Assembly: GCA_023150895.1 (NCBI GenBank)
Contig: JAKLJY010000069.1
Location: 1 to 41,234 of the forward strand
Length of the DNA: 41,234 nucleotides
Origin: Myxococcota bacterium
GTDB taxonomy: Bacteria > Myxococcota_A > Bradymonadia > UBA7976 > UBA1532
Direction of reading: 5' to 3'
In this document: in pieces, positions 25,454 through 34,983 of the stretch
How the letters are laid out: each line of letters opens with the position of its first letter
Position numbering within the stretch: the stretch's first letter is position 1
Made by a program: the position numbers and the translations under genes
Notes under the pieces: model-generated
What the model saw: only the letters and a program-made list of their open reading frames with translations
The model's database searches: none
What the model was told of the DNA's origin: nothing

Positions 25454-28400
25454 TCAGTCCACACCACAGATGGCCGCGATCACTTCGCAGTTCCAACGGG
25501 TTCCCGCTCCTTCGACGCGCTCGACGCAGTGCAACCCGGGTCCGCAGCTCTGTTCAAAGCCGAACGGGTCGCAGTCTTCGCGCTCTCCGAGCGGCTCCGG
25601 CGTGCGAAGGTCTGCGCGAACATCCTCACTCGTGCCGATCTTGTCGACGCTGCAGGTCGCGTAGGCCGCTCGGGGCAACTGGGAGTCGGGTATCGCAAGC
25701 CCAAAGACGCAGCGCGTCTCCCAGGTATCCTGGCCGATGGGCGTTGGCTGCTCGGGGGCGCATCCATAGGCCGCAAGAAAGCCCCCGGCGGCGTCCCAGA
25801 CCCGGCACCCAGAGACGCTGGCGGGCAGGCGACCGGCCGTCACGAATCGCACCCTCCCCTGGACAGGGTGCTCGTTGACGACGAAACTCGCGTCGACGAC
25901 CCGCAAGGGCTCAGGGGGCTCGCACAGCCCCAGGCGCCCCTCGACGGCGGCGCAGATGTACTCGTCTGGACAACCGCGCCAACCCACGACGCAGGACCCG
26001 CCCGGCACGTGGGGGACTGGCTCTGCGAACGTGATCGGGACGGTCTGGTCCGGGACGGAGGGCGCCGACACGTTGAGCTGGAGCTGAAGCGCACGGAGGT
26101 CGTCCTCTGTAAACTCCGGGGGGGCGCCCCCCTGCGTGGCGAGGTAGTCCCAAAAAGATGCCTGGAACGTCCGCCTGTCGGCACCAAATGCGAGGTTCGG
26201 TTGGAACCCCTGCAACGGATACAGCGCCTCGCCGCTGCCATCGCGAGCCTCGAGGGAGAATCGCATCAGCGAAGGTTCAAAGGCCCACTCGCCACTGAGC
26301 TCGATCTCAATCCCATTCCCCCCGAGCCCATGGAACCTGGCTTCGCCGAGGTGAAGAACGGGCGCTTCGCAGCGGCCCTCTGCCTCTGGGCAGCCGAACC
26401 CGCGCTCGCAGAGCGTAGGTGGTGACACCCACCGCCCGCAGGTGTCGCCGTCCCCGCCATGTTCGACGATTTCCACCGGAATGTCGAAGGGGAAACCTCG
26501 CGCCCCATAGGGTTCCATCCACATCCGCAGCGCGGCCACCCGCGACCAGTCCTGGGCGACGGGGAGACCGAACTGACGAACCGGAACGCCGGGACCGCAC
26601 ACCGCGCCGTCGAGTTCCACGTAGTCACGCTGCAGCGGCCCTGCGGGCTGGCCGTCCCGGTCGAGCGGCTGTATCCGCAGATCACCGTCCCAACCGGAGG
26701 CCTCGTCGAGGACGAGCTCATAGAGCGCCGAATCCCAAAGCGGGGTGACGCGGACTCTGCCGGCCGTGATGCGCGCGATCGGGCGGCAGATCCCGGGTCT
26801 TTCGCCTGAGCGGTCTGCTGCCTCGCAGACACTACCGACGGCGCACGGATTCGACGGGAAGTCACATGCCGCGCCCGGCGGCTGGCCCTCCACCCGGTCG
26901 AGTTCGACCTGGAGTGTCTCCCGCATGCTGCCCCAGGTGGTCAGCCGCACGGCGGCCCATGGATGTTCGCCTCGAGGCTCGCGCAGCCATCCATGGACGA
27001 AAACGTGCCGGTCCGCCCCATCGTCGACGGACCAGCTCCCGACGTCCTCGAGGACCGACTCCGCAGGCCACGTCTGGCCATTCGTGTCGACCAGTTCGAC
27101 GTAGACCGACGGCTCAATCCTTTGGGCGATCGTGGCCTGGATCTGCAGGCGTCCCCCCTCGGTCAGCACAGCGATTCCGTCGCCGAGCAGCGGGTCGCGA
27201 ACGGGCTCCAGGGTGACGCGCAGCTCCGTGTCCTCGGGCAGACCGAAGTCGGGCACCAGCACGACCGCGCCGACCTGCCCGGCCTCGAGAGCGACCCGGG
27301 AGCCATCCGTTCCGCAGTCCGAAAAATCGTCCGTCGGCGACGCATCGCAGTTGCGCAGATACGCCCTGCCTGGTCCGTCGACGGACACCTGCCAGCGGCT
27401 GGCCTCGGCCGCGCGAAAGCCGAAGATCCGGGCGGGAATGGCACGGAGGGCCGGCCCGAACTCAGGTGCGCACTGATTCACGGCAAACGCCGCCCCGCCG
27501 GCCGTCGTCGTGATCGAAATGCGGCCCGAGGGATCGCTCTGCTCCAGTTCGAAGACACCGTCGAACCTCTCCAGCGCGCAGCGCCCCGGGGCTTCGCCGC
27601 AGGTCCACGCCGCGGAGTCACCCTCGAGCCGACAAACGAGACCGCCCGCGCAGCGATCCGCCAGTGCCAACGGGTCGCAGGCCTCCCCCTCGGGCACCTC
27701 GCGCGGCGGCTCGGCCGGGATGAGCCGCGCGGTGCTCCGCCCGCCGGCGTCCCAGCCTCGCAGCAGCACCCCCGCAAGAGGGCTCGTCGAGGCGTACTCC
27801 CGGTGAACGAGAAACCTCCGGCCCGCTCCCTCCTCCTCGCCCCACACGCCGACGGGAGCGGGCGAGGAAACGAGACCCCCAGCATACACCGGGGAGAGCG
27901 AGACCGACCTCAGCGCGCCTTGCGCGGGGAGCGCGTTCACCTCCACGAGGCCGACATCGGAGCCGGGAGGCATCGAGAATCGGGTGTCCCCAAACCGAAC
28001 GGGCTCGACAGGAACCGGGGGGGCCAACGGATCCGGGCACACTGCACCGACGGGCGTGATCACTCCCTGCCCCGCGACGGTGCAGTCTTCCGTGTCGATG
28101 TGCTCGATGCGAAGCCGCGTCGGCTCCGACGACAATGACTGCAGGCCGAGCGAGTATTGGAGCTGTCGCTGGAGCTCGACGATCACGGGGCGGTCGCGTT
28201 CGAGCCACACACCGCCGCCTGGGGCCCGGACGTTGATCCAGCGTTCGGCAGACGGGTCGGCCGCGGGAGGCAACGCGGCCTGCTCGCAATCGTGGTGGAT
28301 CATGGCGAGGAAGGACGCGGAGAAGACTGCCCGCTCCGGGTTGGGGAGGCTGAGAAACCACGTGCCCGTCTCCGGCGGCACGAACCGGAAGAACGCGTTG

Positions 28401-28921
28401 GTCCCGCGCGCGTGGAGGGCGTCGGGGACTTCTCGGGGGAGCGGGCGATGGCGGACGGTCAACTCTCCCAGGTTCGCTTCGAAGACCCCGTCGCGGGTCG
28501 GCGTCATGTCGACCACTTCGAGTTGCGCGCAGGCCTCGGCCTCCGGCGAAGGGGGCCCCGCGTCTGCCTCGGGAGGCGCGGCGTCGACCGGTGGAGCACC
28601 CGTATCCGGGCCGGACGGCAAGGCGTCGACGGTCGGGGCGAGAGCGTCGTCGACGGTCGTTCGAGCGTCGGGCGTGAGGGCGTCCGATTGGAATCCGAGG
28701 TCCCCGGCACCGATACGAACGTCCTCGCTCGGGCGGACGTCCGCGATGATGCCAGCGTCCGTTCCGCTCCGCGGCGTCTGGTCGGCGCTGCATCCGCAGA
28801 GCAAGGACGCGACCGCCGCACCGAGCGCGCGGAACGATCGCTGAGTCCGGGCATGAGGGGTCGAAGGCCTTGGGTTGCACGCGACGGCCGCATCGTTGCG
28901 CACGGGACGGCGGGAAGTCAT
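25454..28921 (-). CDS. Large lipoprotein with repeated Cys-rich modules (1155 aa)
   Basis: ATG 28921 has GAGGAG 6 bases upstream. The signal is unusual in having about 30 residues before the hydrophobic core (ALGAAVASLLCGC). An Asp/Ala/Pro spacer follows (residues about 45-120). The body alternates beta-sandwich-like stretches of about 150 residues with short modules of pattern GxxCD-x(5-9)-C-x2-GxxC-x(7-12)-C: EGEACDPLALADRCAGGLVC, PGAACDFPSNPCAVGSVC, GDTCGRWVSPPTLCERGFGC, PGGSCVVGWRGCPDEYIC and REDCDPFGFEQSCGPGLHC. At least five are present. It must be exported and disulfide-bonded, probably a surface or adhesion protein. No enzymatic motif is visible. The gene lies alone, downstream of the chemosensory operon on the same strand. 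Confidence 0.82.
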   Translation of the reverse strand: MTSRRPVRNDAAVACNPRPSTPHARTQRSFRALGAAVASLLCGCSADQTPRSGTDAGIIADVRPSEDVRIGAGDLGFQSDALTPDARTTVDDALAPTVDALPSGPDTGAPPVDAAPPEADAGPPSPEAEACAQLEVVDMTPTRDGVFEANLGELTVRHRPLPREVPDALHARGTNAFFRFVPPETGTWFLSLPNPERAVFSASFLAMIHHDCEQAALPPAADPSAERWINVRAPGGGVWLERDRPVIVELQRQLQYSLGLQSLSSEPTRLRIEHIDTEDCTVAGQGVITPVGAVCPDPLAPPVPVEPVRFGDTRFSMPPGSDVGLVEVNALPAQGALRSVSLSPVYAGGLVSSPAPVGVWGEEEGAGRRFLVHREYASTSPLAGVLLRGWDAGGRSTARLIPAEPPREVPEGEACDPLALADRCAGGLVCRLEGDSAAWTCGEAPGRCALERFDGVFELEQSDPSGRISITTTAGGAAFAVNQCAPEFGPALRAIPARIFGFRAAEASRWQVSVDGPGRAYLRNCDASPTDDFSDCGTDGSRVALEAGQVGAVVLVPDFGLPEDTELRVTLEPVRDPLLGDGIAVLTEGGRLQIQATIAQRIEPSVYVELVDTNGQTWPAESVLEDVGSWSVDDGADRHVFVHGWLREPRGEHPWAAVRLTTWGSMRETLQVELDRVEGQPPGAACDFPSNPCAVGSVCEAADRSGERPGICRPIARITAGRVRVTPLWDSALYELVLDEASGWDGDLRIQPLDRDGQPAGPLQRDYVELDGAVCGPGVPVRQFGLPVAQDWSRVAALRMWMEPYGARGFPFDIPVEIVEHGGDGDTCGRWVSPPTLCERGFGCPEAEGRCEAPVLHLGEARFHGLGGNGIEIELSGEWAFEPSLMRFSLEARDGSGEALYPLQGFQPNLAFGADRRTFQASFWDYLATQGGAPPEFTEDDLRALQLQLNVSAPSVPDQTVPITFAEPVPHVPGGSCVVGWRGCPDEYICAAVEGRLGLCEPPEPLRVVDASFVVNEHPVQGRVRFVTAGRLPASVSGCRVWDAAGGFLAAYGCAPEQPTPIGQDTWETRCVFGLAIPDSQLPRAAYATCSVDKIGTSEDVRADLRTPEPLGEREDCDPFGFEQSCGPGLHCVERVEGAGTRWNCEVIAAICGVD

Positions 28922-28933
28922 CTGTTCTCCTCG

Positions 28934-28953
28934 GGCGCCTTCAGGCAGGCGCC
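28934..28953 (-). promoter_or_regulatory. Hairpin next to the Shine-Dalgarno of the large lipoprotein gene
   Basis: Arms GGCGCCT (28934-28940) and AGGCGCC (28947-28953) with a 6-base loop would form a strong stem ending one base upstream of the GAGGAG ribosome-binding site (28932-28927). There is no U-run, so it is unlikely to be a terminator for the cheA operon. It may affect translation or mRNA stability. Upstream (about 28955-28990) the DNA is AT-rich with three TCAGA repeats and may hold the promoter. Confidence 0.45.
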
Positions 28954-29073
28954 GTGATGTGAAATTCAGAAAAATCAGAGAATTCAGAGGCGGGCAGGGT
29001 CGCGAGCGTCCGCCCGAAGGCGCCGTGGCCTGGATAGCGCCAGAGCTCGCCTTCGAAGTCGGCGCGCACGGCC

Positions 29074-31476
29074 TCAGCCCTGCCGCATCAGGAAGCGCGT
29101 GACGTCCACGATGAAGACGGGCTTGCCGACGGGGTCGATGGTCACGCCGAGCAGGCCGTCGATGCGCTCGAGCAGGGGGCCCAAGGGCTTCATGACGGCG
29201 TCCTGCTGGCCGACGACGCGGTCGACCCGCAGTACGAAGCTGCCCTCGTCGCCGTGACAGATGACCCCCGGGAACGCGGCCTCCGGGGTCGCGTCTTCGC
29301 GTCCGGCTTCGACGCCGCGGCCGAGCAGCGCGCGCAGCTCGTGGACGCGCATGCGGCCCGAAGCGTGGTCGACGGCGGGCGGCGTGCCCGCGGCGGGCTC
29401 GAACATCTCGGTGTTGATGACCCGCGCGAGGGGCAGGCCGAAGACCTGCGCGTCGGCTTCGACCAGGAGCAGTTTGCTGATGCCGGGGGTACGCGGCAGG
29501 CGCAGGCGCACGGTGGTGCCGCTGCCCGCCTCGCTCTGCACTTCGAGCAGGCCGCCGAGTGTGTTGACCATCTCTCGCACGGCGTCGAGGCCGACCCCGC
29601 GCCCCGAGTGTTCGCCGGGCTCGTCGCGGCTCGTCAGGCCGGGCAGACACAACAATCGACCGAGGTCGCGCGCGGCGAGGGCTTCGGCGCGGGCGCGGGT
29701 CAACAGACCCATCTCGACGGCGCGATCGGCGAGTTTCGCGCGGTCGACGCCGCCCCCGTCGTCGGCGACCTCGACGACGATCTCATCGCGGACGCGTGTA
29801 CACGTCAGAGTGATGGTGCCGACGGGCCGCTTGCCTCGGTGTTCGCGGACCTCCGGTGCCTCGATGCCATGCTCGAGCGCGTTGGAGAGCAGGTGGGTCA
29901 GCGGCGCGTCGAGGCCCTCGATGATGGCGCGGTCGAGGTGCTGATCGTCGCCCCGCGTCACGAGCTGCGCGCGTTTGCCGGTGCGGCGCGCCATGTCGCG
30001 CACGGCGCGCGGTAGCCGCCCCGTGAGCACCGAGAGCGGTGTCATGCGGACGGAGAGCGCGTCCTGATGCAGCGCGCTGAGCAGCCGGGACAGCTCCGAC
30101 AGCGCGTCGGTCATGACTGGATCCGGGTCGTCCTGATTCCGGTTCCACAGGCGCTGCGCGATGATCAACAAATCACCCGTCCGGTTGAGCACGCCATCGA
30201 GCCAGTCCGTGCGGACGCGCACCGAGCGGGCGGTGCGGGGCGCGCGCACGATGGCCGCCTCGGCGATGGCCCCCGCGTCGTCCGGCTCGGCCGGCCCCTC
30301 GGCGGTGGGCGGCGGCGCGTCGAACGCGGCGGCGCCCGCGTCCCGCAGAGCGGGTCGGGTGAGGGTGGGGGCGGGCTGTGGTCGCGGCGGGGTCGTGTCG
30401 TGGAGGGGCGCGGGCTCGCGCACCGTGTCGCCGAGGACGTCCTCGAAGTCGAACTCGCTGAACCCGTGGGGCGCAGGCGTGGTGCTCGGCGTGGAGAACC
30501 CGCTCACCATCACCGGGTCGGGCTCGTCCAACGCCGCGACGGCGTGGTCGACGGAAGGGTGGGTGTCGGCGAGGGCGGCGGGCACGGCGTCGAAGTCGTC
30601 CGAGAACACGAGCTCGGCCTCGTCGAGCGCGGCGTCGAGGGCCGGATCGGCCGGGGGCAGACCGGCGTCGGCGGGTGCCGCCTCGGGCGCGCCTCGCTCG
30701 GCCCGGGGCAGGTCCTCGCGCCGGACGTGCACCTGCGCGAGGTCGGGCACGAGGCTCAGATAGCCCTCGATCTGAGTCACATCCAGGCCGCTCTGCATCA
30801 CGAACCGGATGGGTCCGTCCAGGATGCCCTGCCGAAGAACCTGTGGATCGGGCACGGTGCTGCGGACACGGCCGAGGTCGACCAGCTTCTTGTAGAGCAG
30901 GAAGCCCCGCAGGCCCGGATCGGGGCAGCTCATGTCCATCTCGACGGTAATCACGACGTCCCCGGGGGTCGGGACACCGGGCGCGGGCGCGCCGGGCGCA
31001 GGCGTGATCGGCCGGGGAAGCGGGGCGGAGGGGGGGCGGCGGGCGGCGGGCGGCGGGATCGGCGTCGGGGTCGACGGGGCCTCGAGGCGGTCTTCGAGCA
31101 GCTCCTCGATGCGGCGGTGCAGGGTGGTCGCGGCGGCATCGGTGCGCAGCGGGAGCTGCTCGGCCTCGACGTCGACGAGCCATTGTCCGATGCGGTCGGC
31201 GCCGGCGAGGATGACGTCGATGGCCGCGGTGTTCATGGGCACCTGCAGCCGACGGAAACGGTCCATCAGGTCTTCGAGGTGGTGTGCGAGCTCGAAGACC
31301 GGGGTGTAGCCCATCGTGCCGCTCATGCCTTTGATGGAGTGCACGAGCCGGAAGACGGTGTCGATGGCCCGACGGTCGTCGGGGCGGGTCTCGAGCTCGA
31401 CGAGCAGCTGCGAGATCTTCTCCAGGTTCTCCTGGGTCTCGCTCACGTAGAGCTGGCGGTACTTGGACAGATCCAT
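29074..31476 (-). CDS. cheA: Chemotaxis-type histidine kinase CheA (800 aa)
   Basis: Domains in order: HPt (residues 1-105) with the phospho-accepting H46 in VHSIKGMSGTMGY; a Pro/Ala linker; a P2-like domain (about 172-255, GDVVITVEMDMSC to VHVRREDL); a long acidic, Pro-rich linker (256-415); dimerisation P3 (about 416-495); an ATPase with N-box N532 (LLSNALEHGIE), G1 DDGGG (572-576) and G2 GRGVGLD (625-631); and a CheW-like P5 domain to the end. All kinase motifs are present. It is larger than E. coli CheA (654 aa) because of the linkers. It is the last gene of the MCP-cheW-cheA operon, 4 bases after the cheW stop. The response regulator it feeds is not encoded nearby. Confidence 0.95.
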   Translation of the reverse strand: MDLSKYRQLYVSETQENLEKISQLLVELETRPDDRRAIDTVFRLVHSIKGMSGTMGYTPVFELAHHLEDLMDRFRRLQVPMNTAAIDVILAGADRIGQWLVDVEAEQLPLRTDAAATTLHRRIEELLEDRLEAPSTPTPIPPPAARRPPSAPLPRPITPAPGAPAPGVPTPGDVVITVEMDMSCPDPGLRGFLLYKKLVDLGRVRSTVPDPQVLRQGILDGPIRFVMQSGLDVTQIEGYLSLVPDLAQVHVRREDLPRAERGAPEAAPADAGLPPADPALDAALDEAELVFSDDFDAVPAALADTHPSVDHAVAALDEPDPVMVSGFSTPSTTPAPHGFSEFDFEDVLGDTVREPAPLHDTTPPRPQPAPTLTRPALRDAGAAAFDAPPPTAEGPAEPDDAGAIAEAAIVRAPRTARSVRVRTDWLDGVLNRTGDLLIIAQRLWNRNQDDPDPVMTDALSELSRLLSALHQDALSVRMTPLSVLTGRLPRAVRDMARRTGKRAQLVTRGDDQHLDRAIIEGLDAPLTHLLSNALEHGIEAPEVREHRGKRPVGTITLTCTRVRDEIVVEVADDGGGVDRAKLADRAVEMGLLTRARAEALAARDLGRLLCLPGLTSRDEPGEHSGRGVGLDAVREMVNTLGGLLEVQSEAGSGTTVRLRLPRTPGISKLLLVEADAQVFGLPLARVINTEMFEPAAGTPPAVDHASGRMRVHELRALLGRGVEAGREDATPEAAFPGVICHGDEGSFVLRVDRVVGQQDAVMKPLGPLLERIDGLLGVTIDPVGKPVFIVDVTRFLMRQG

Positions 31477-31480
31477 GGGG

Positions 31481-31903
31481 TCAGAAGGCCCCTTCGATGC
31501 CGTCGAGCACCCGTTCGACGTCGAGGTGCTGGAACTCCAGCCCCGGTGTGCTCAGCGCCTCGGTGATCCAGGCCGCCTGCGGCAGGAACTGTTTGATCTG
31601 TCCGATGCGGACGGCCTCGCGGGCTTCGACGATGGCCACTTCGGCGACACAGAGGGCCAGGCTGACGTCGGCCCGGTCGATGACGACGGCGACGGCCGGG
31701 GCGGGCGTCTCGGCCAGCTCCAGGAACCGGCCGAGGTCGACGAGTGTCAACAGACGACCCTGGTGGTTCATCACACCGGTCACCCAGCGCGGCGCCCAGG
31801 GCACGCGCGCCACGGCGCTCAGGGGCAGCACCTCGGTGACGTGTGAGACGTCGAAGCCCACCTGTACCGCCCCGAGCGAGGCCACCAGAAAACGCTCGTG
31901 CAC
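31481..31903 (-). CDS. cheW: CheW-like coupling protein (140 aa)
   Basis: This is a single CheW domain. FLVASLGAVQVGFDVSHVTEVLPLSAVARVP is the first beta subdomain with the typical FalPa-xVxEVl signature. WAPRWVTGVMNHQGRLLTLVDLGRFL carries the conserved GvxNxRGxxxPVxDL turn (here VMNHQGRLLTLVDL). The start is GTG 31903. It should link the upstream MCP to CheA in the signalling array. It lies 14 bases after the MCP stop and 4 bases before the cheA start, so the three genes are surely one transcript. Confidence 0.9.
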   Translation of the reverse strand: MHERFLVASLGAVQVGFDVSHVTEVLPLSAVARVPWAPRWVTGVMNHQGRLLTLVDLGRFLELAETPAPAVAVVIDRADVSLALCVAEVAIVEAREAVRIGQIKQFLPQAAWITEALSTPGLEFQHLDVERVLDGIEGAF

Positions 31904-31917
31904 GGCCGCCCCCGCCC

Positions 31918-33228
31918 TCAGAGCCGGAACCGGCGCGTGACCTGCGCCAGCTCGCCCGCGATCTCGGCCAACGTCCGCGAGGAAACCTCGAGGGCCTGCC
32001 CGCGTCGCCGTTGCTCGGTGAACGCCGTCTCGACCGTCCGAGTGGACTCGGTGTTGTGATCGGCCACCCGCCGGACCTCGCCGGCGGCCTGCGCGACGTC
32101 CTCGGCGAGCTCGAGCTGTTTGATGGCGAGCGCGCTCAGATCGGCCATCCGGGCGGCCTCGCGACGGGTCACCTCGACGATGGTGTCGAGCGCACGGGTG
32201 ATCTCGTCCATGTCGCGCCGCCCGTCGCCGAGGTCGCGCGTCGACTCGCGCATGATGTCCACGACGCTGCGGGTGTGTTCGTCGATGCCCTGCACGATGA
32301 GTTGGATCTGTGCAGCGCTGCGGGCCGAGGAGTCGGCGAGGCGGCGGATCTCCTCGGCGACGACGGCGAACCCGCGACCGGCGTCTCCGGCGCGGGCGGC
32401 CTCGATGCTGGCGTTGACGCTGAGCAGGTGCGTCTGCTGCGCGATGCGGGTGATGGCTTCGACGATGGCATGGATTTCGCCGGCCCGCTCGGAGAGCCGG
32501 AAGACGGACCCGCCGCTGGCCTCGACGCGCTCGAAGGCACTGCGCACGCGGCCGAGGGCGTGGCGCGTGGACTCGTTGCCCTGCGTCGCCGCCGCGCTCG
32601 TTTCCTGGGTCGAGCGCGCCGTCTCGGTGGCGATGTCTGCCGAACGCCGGAGGTCCCGCACCATGCGACCGAGGGTTTCGCTCTGTTCTTCGACCTTGCC
32701 GGACTGAATCTCCGCGCGCCGGGCGATGCCACCCACCTGCTGGACCACGACGTCGGTCTGTGCATTCAGGTGACCGGCCGTTTCGACCAGATCGCCGGAA
32801 GAACGCGACAGCTTCTCCGACGTTGCTTGCAGGTGTCCTACCAGCGCGCGCAAATCGTCGAGCATGATGCTGGTCGTCTCCGCGATGACGTCGATCTCAT
32901 CGGGAAAGACCGTCATCGAGCGCGGTCGGATCGTCTCGTTCAGGTCTCCCGTGCCGATCGCTCGCGCCGCGCGGGTCAGAGATTCCAGATTGCGGGTCAG
33001 ACGTCTCGAAAGCAGCCATGCGATGACCATCGCCGGCAGGAAAGACGCGATGAACAGAGCTGCTCTACTCTCGAAGGCGAACGGACCCGTATCCACCGCC
33101 TCGATCGTCAGGATCAGCGCTATCGTGAACACCACCGTCAACAGGTTCCCCACGAAGACCTTGCTCGCGAGAGAGAGCCGGACTTCGGACGTCGGACGGG
33201 GGCGCGGGTCGTCGGGGCGGGGCGTCAT
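31918..33228 (-). CDS. Methyl-accepting chemotaxis protein with minimal periplasmic loop (436 aa)
   Basis: Two membrane helices (about 22-42 and 57-74) are separated by only about 14 residues, so there is essentially no periplasmic sensor domain. A HAMP domain follows (about 75-128). The cytoplasmic signalling coiled coil has the hairpin tip at about 268-300 ([20 protein letters not shown], then [14 protein letters not shown]), with Asp replacing the usual Glu after RAG. The C-terminus ends TRRFRL without a CheR-binding pentapeptide. It probably senses through the membrane, HAMP or an unknown partner. The architecture recalls DifA of Myxococcus, which works in exopolysaccharide control, but orthology is not shown. 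It heads the MCP-cheW-cheA operon and is divergent from rho. Confidence 0.92.
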   Translation of the reverse strand: MTPRPDDPRPRPTSEVRLSLASKVFVGNLLTVVFTIALILTIEAVDTGPFAFESRAALFIASFLPAMVIAWLLSRRLTRNLESLTRAARAIGTGDLNETIRPRSMTVFPDEIDVIAETTSIMLDDLRALVGHLQATSEKLSRSSGDLVETAGHLNAQTDVVVQQVGGIARRAEIQSGKVEEQSETLGRMVRDLRRSADIATETARSTQETSAAATQGNESTRHALGRVRSAFERVEASGGSVFRLSERAGEIHAIVEAITRIAQQTHLLSVNASIEAARAGDAGRGFAVVAEEIRRLADSSARSAAQIQLIVQGIDEHTRSVVDIMRESTRDLGDGRRDMDEITRALDTIVEVTRREAARMADLSALAIKQLELAEDVAQAAGEVRRVADHNTESTRTVETAFTEQRRRGQALEVSSRTLAEIAGELAQVTRRFRL

Positions 33229-33254
33229 GGCCGCCGCATGGTAATCCGAAACTG

Positions 33255-33283
33255 TTGACAGGCCCAGAAAAGCGGCTTACTCC
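33255..33283 (+). promoter_or_regulatory. Possible sigma-70 type promoter of rho
   Basis: A perfect -35 box TTGACA (33255-33260) is followed after 16-17 bases by a poor -10 (TTACTC or TACTCC, 33277-33283). It would give a leader of about 90 bases before the rho ATG. Rho genes are often autoregulated in their leader; no specific signal for this was identified here. Confidence 0.45.
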
Positions 33284-33379
33284 CCAAAGACCCTTCAGTC
33301 CGCCCTTCGCTCTCGATTCCGAGTCCCCGGACCCCCCCGGGTCGTCCGCCTCGCCGCTCTCGCCCGCAGGAACCTCGCC

Positions 33380-34627
33380 ATGAACCTCAAAGAGCTCAAG
33401 AAACAGAAGATCGCCGATCTGGCGGCGATGGCGCGCGACATGAACGTCGAGAACTCGGCGGGGCTGCGCAAGCAGGAGCTCATCTTCGCCATGCTCAACG
33501 CGCAGGCGGCGAAGAACGAGCCCATTTTCGGCGAGGGCGTGCTCGAGATTCTGCCGGACGGTTTCGGTTTTCTGCGCGCGCCCGATTACAACTATCTGCC
33601 CGGCCCGGACGACATCTACGTGTCCCCGAGCCAGATCCGGCGTTTCGGGCTGCGCACCGGCGACACCATCACCGGCCAGATCCGCCCGCCGAAAGAGTCC
33701 GAGCGCTACTTCGCGCTGCTGAAGGTCGAGACGATCAACTTCGAGGAGCCCGAGGCGGCGAAGAACAAGATCCTCTTCGACAACCTCACGCCGCTCTACC
33801 CGGACCGCAAACTCAACCTCGAATACCACCCGAAGAACTACAGCACGCGCATCGTCGACCTCCTCTGCCCGGTGGGCATGGGGCAGCGCGCGCTCATCGT
33901 CTCGCCGCCCCGCGCCGGCAAGACGGTGCTCATGCAGAACCTCGCCAACGCCATCGTCCACAACCACCCGGACGTCTACCTGATCGTGCTGCTCATCGAC
34001 GAGCGCCCGGAGGAGGTCACGGACATGGAGCGTTCGGTGCGCGGCGAGGTCGTGAGCTCGACGTTCGACGAGCCCGCGCAGCGCCACGTACAGGTGGCCG
34101 AGATGGTCATCGAGAAGGCCAAGCGCCTCGTCGAGCACAAGCGCGACGTGGTCATCCTGCTCGACTCCATCACGCGCCTCGCGCGCGCCTACAATACGGT
34201 GGTCCCCCCCTCGGGCAAGATCCTGAGCGGCGGCGTGGACTCCAACGCCCTGCACAAGCCCAAGCGCTTCTTCGGGGCGGCGCGCAACATCGAGGAGGGC
34301 GGCTCGCTGACGATCATCGCCACCGCGCTGATCGACACGGGCAGCCGCATGGACGAGGTCATCTTCGAGGAGTTCAAGGGCACCGGCAATTCGGAGCTCC
34401 ACCTCGACCGCAAGCTCATGGAGAAGCGCATCTTCCCCTGCCTGGACATCAACAAGTCCGGCACGCGCAAGGAAGAAATGCTGATGCCGTCGAGCACGCT
34501 CAACCGCGTGTGGATCCTGCGCCAGCTCCTGCACCCCCTCAACGTCGTGGACTCCATCGAGTTCATGCTCGACAAGATCGCCAAAACGAACTCCAACGCG
34601 GAGTTCCTGGACAGCATGGGCGGTTGA
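33380..34627 (+). CDS. rho: Transcription termination factor Rho (415 aa)
   Basis: This is a full-length, compact Rho without insertions. It has the Rho_N helical domain ([20 protein letters not shown], residues 1-43), the cold-shock RNA-binding domain (about 48-118, [30 protein letters not shown]), and the hexameric ATPase with Walker [11 protein letters not shown] (K181). Walker B-type [16 protein letters not shown] and the Q/R loops ([18 protein letters not shown]) follow. It unwinds RNA from RNA polymerase at Rho-dependent terminators. The AGGAACCTCGCC before the ATG is an acceptable ribosome site. It is the first gene of the rho-rpmE-prfA block. Confidence 0.98.
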   Translation: MNLKELKKQKIADLAAMARDMNVENSAGLRKQELIFAMLNAQAAKNEPIFGEGVLEILPDGFGFLRAPDYNYLPGPDDIYVSPSQIRRFGLRTGDTITGQIRPPKESERYFALLKVETINFEEPEAAKNKILFDNLTPLYPDRKLNLEYHPKNYSTRIVDLLCPVGMGQRALIVSPPRAGKTVLMQNLANAIVHNHPDVYLIVLLIDERPEEVTDMERSVRGEVVSSTFDEPAQRHVQVAEMVIEKAKRLVEHKRDVVILLDSITRLARAYNTVVPPSGKILSGGVDSNALHKPKRFFGAARNIEEGGSLTIIATALIDTGSRMDEVIFEEFKGTGNSELHLDRKLMEKRIFPCLDINKSGTRKEEMLMPSSTLNRVWILRQLLHPLNVVDSIEFMLDKIAKTNSNAEFLDSMGG

Positions 34628-34729
34628 CGCTACAGTACCGCGCCCGTTTGTCCCAACGTCCCGGGTTGAGCCCGGGCCAATGCGCGGCAGCCGCCGTTTG
34701 ACGTCGCGGCATGTGCGCCGGAGAGTCCC

Positions 34730-34927
34730 GTGAAGGAAGGCATTCACCCCAACTACCGCGAAGCCACCATCACCTGCGCCTGTGGCTCCACCATCGCCAC
34801 CAAGTCGGTGAACGGCTCGTACAGCGTGGAAATCTGCTCGCAGTGCCACCCGTTCTTCACCGGCAAGAACAAGCTGATGGACACCGCCGGCCGCGTCGAG
34901 CGCTTCAACAAGAAGTACGGGCGCTGA
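34730..34927 (+). CDS. rpmE: 50S ribosomal protein L31, zinc-binding form (65 aa)
   Basis: A GTG start with GGAG 6 bases upstream. [19 protein letters not shown] is the standard L31 N-terminus. Cysteines C16, C18, C36 and C39 (CAC and CSQC) form the zinc site of the C+ type. CHPFFTGK and the basic tail [11 protein letters not shown] complete the family pattern at the usual length. It sits 102 bases after rho and 56 bases before prfA. Confidence 0.97.
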   Translation: MKEGIHPNYREATITCACGSTIATKSVNGSYSVEICSQCHPFFTGKNKLMDTAGRVERFNKKYGR

Positions 34928-34983
34928 ACCACCCTTCGGCGGCCCCCCCACGGGGACCGCACCGAGCGCGCGGGTAGATCTCG

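Noticed and set aside
25276-25467. A 63-codon minus-strand open frame upstream of the reductase remnant
   Set aside because: It has no ribosome site, overlaps the end of the large lipoprotein gene in another frame, and has no recognisable features.
29023-29042. A GG-N10-GC arrangement upstream of the large lipoprotein gene as a sigma-54 promoter
   Set aside because: The boxes read TGGCGC and AGGC, poor matches to TGGCAC and TTGC, and the site would give a 90-base leader. In this GC content it may be chance.
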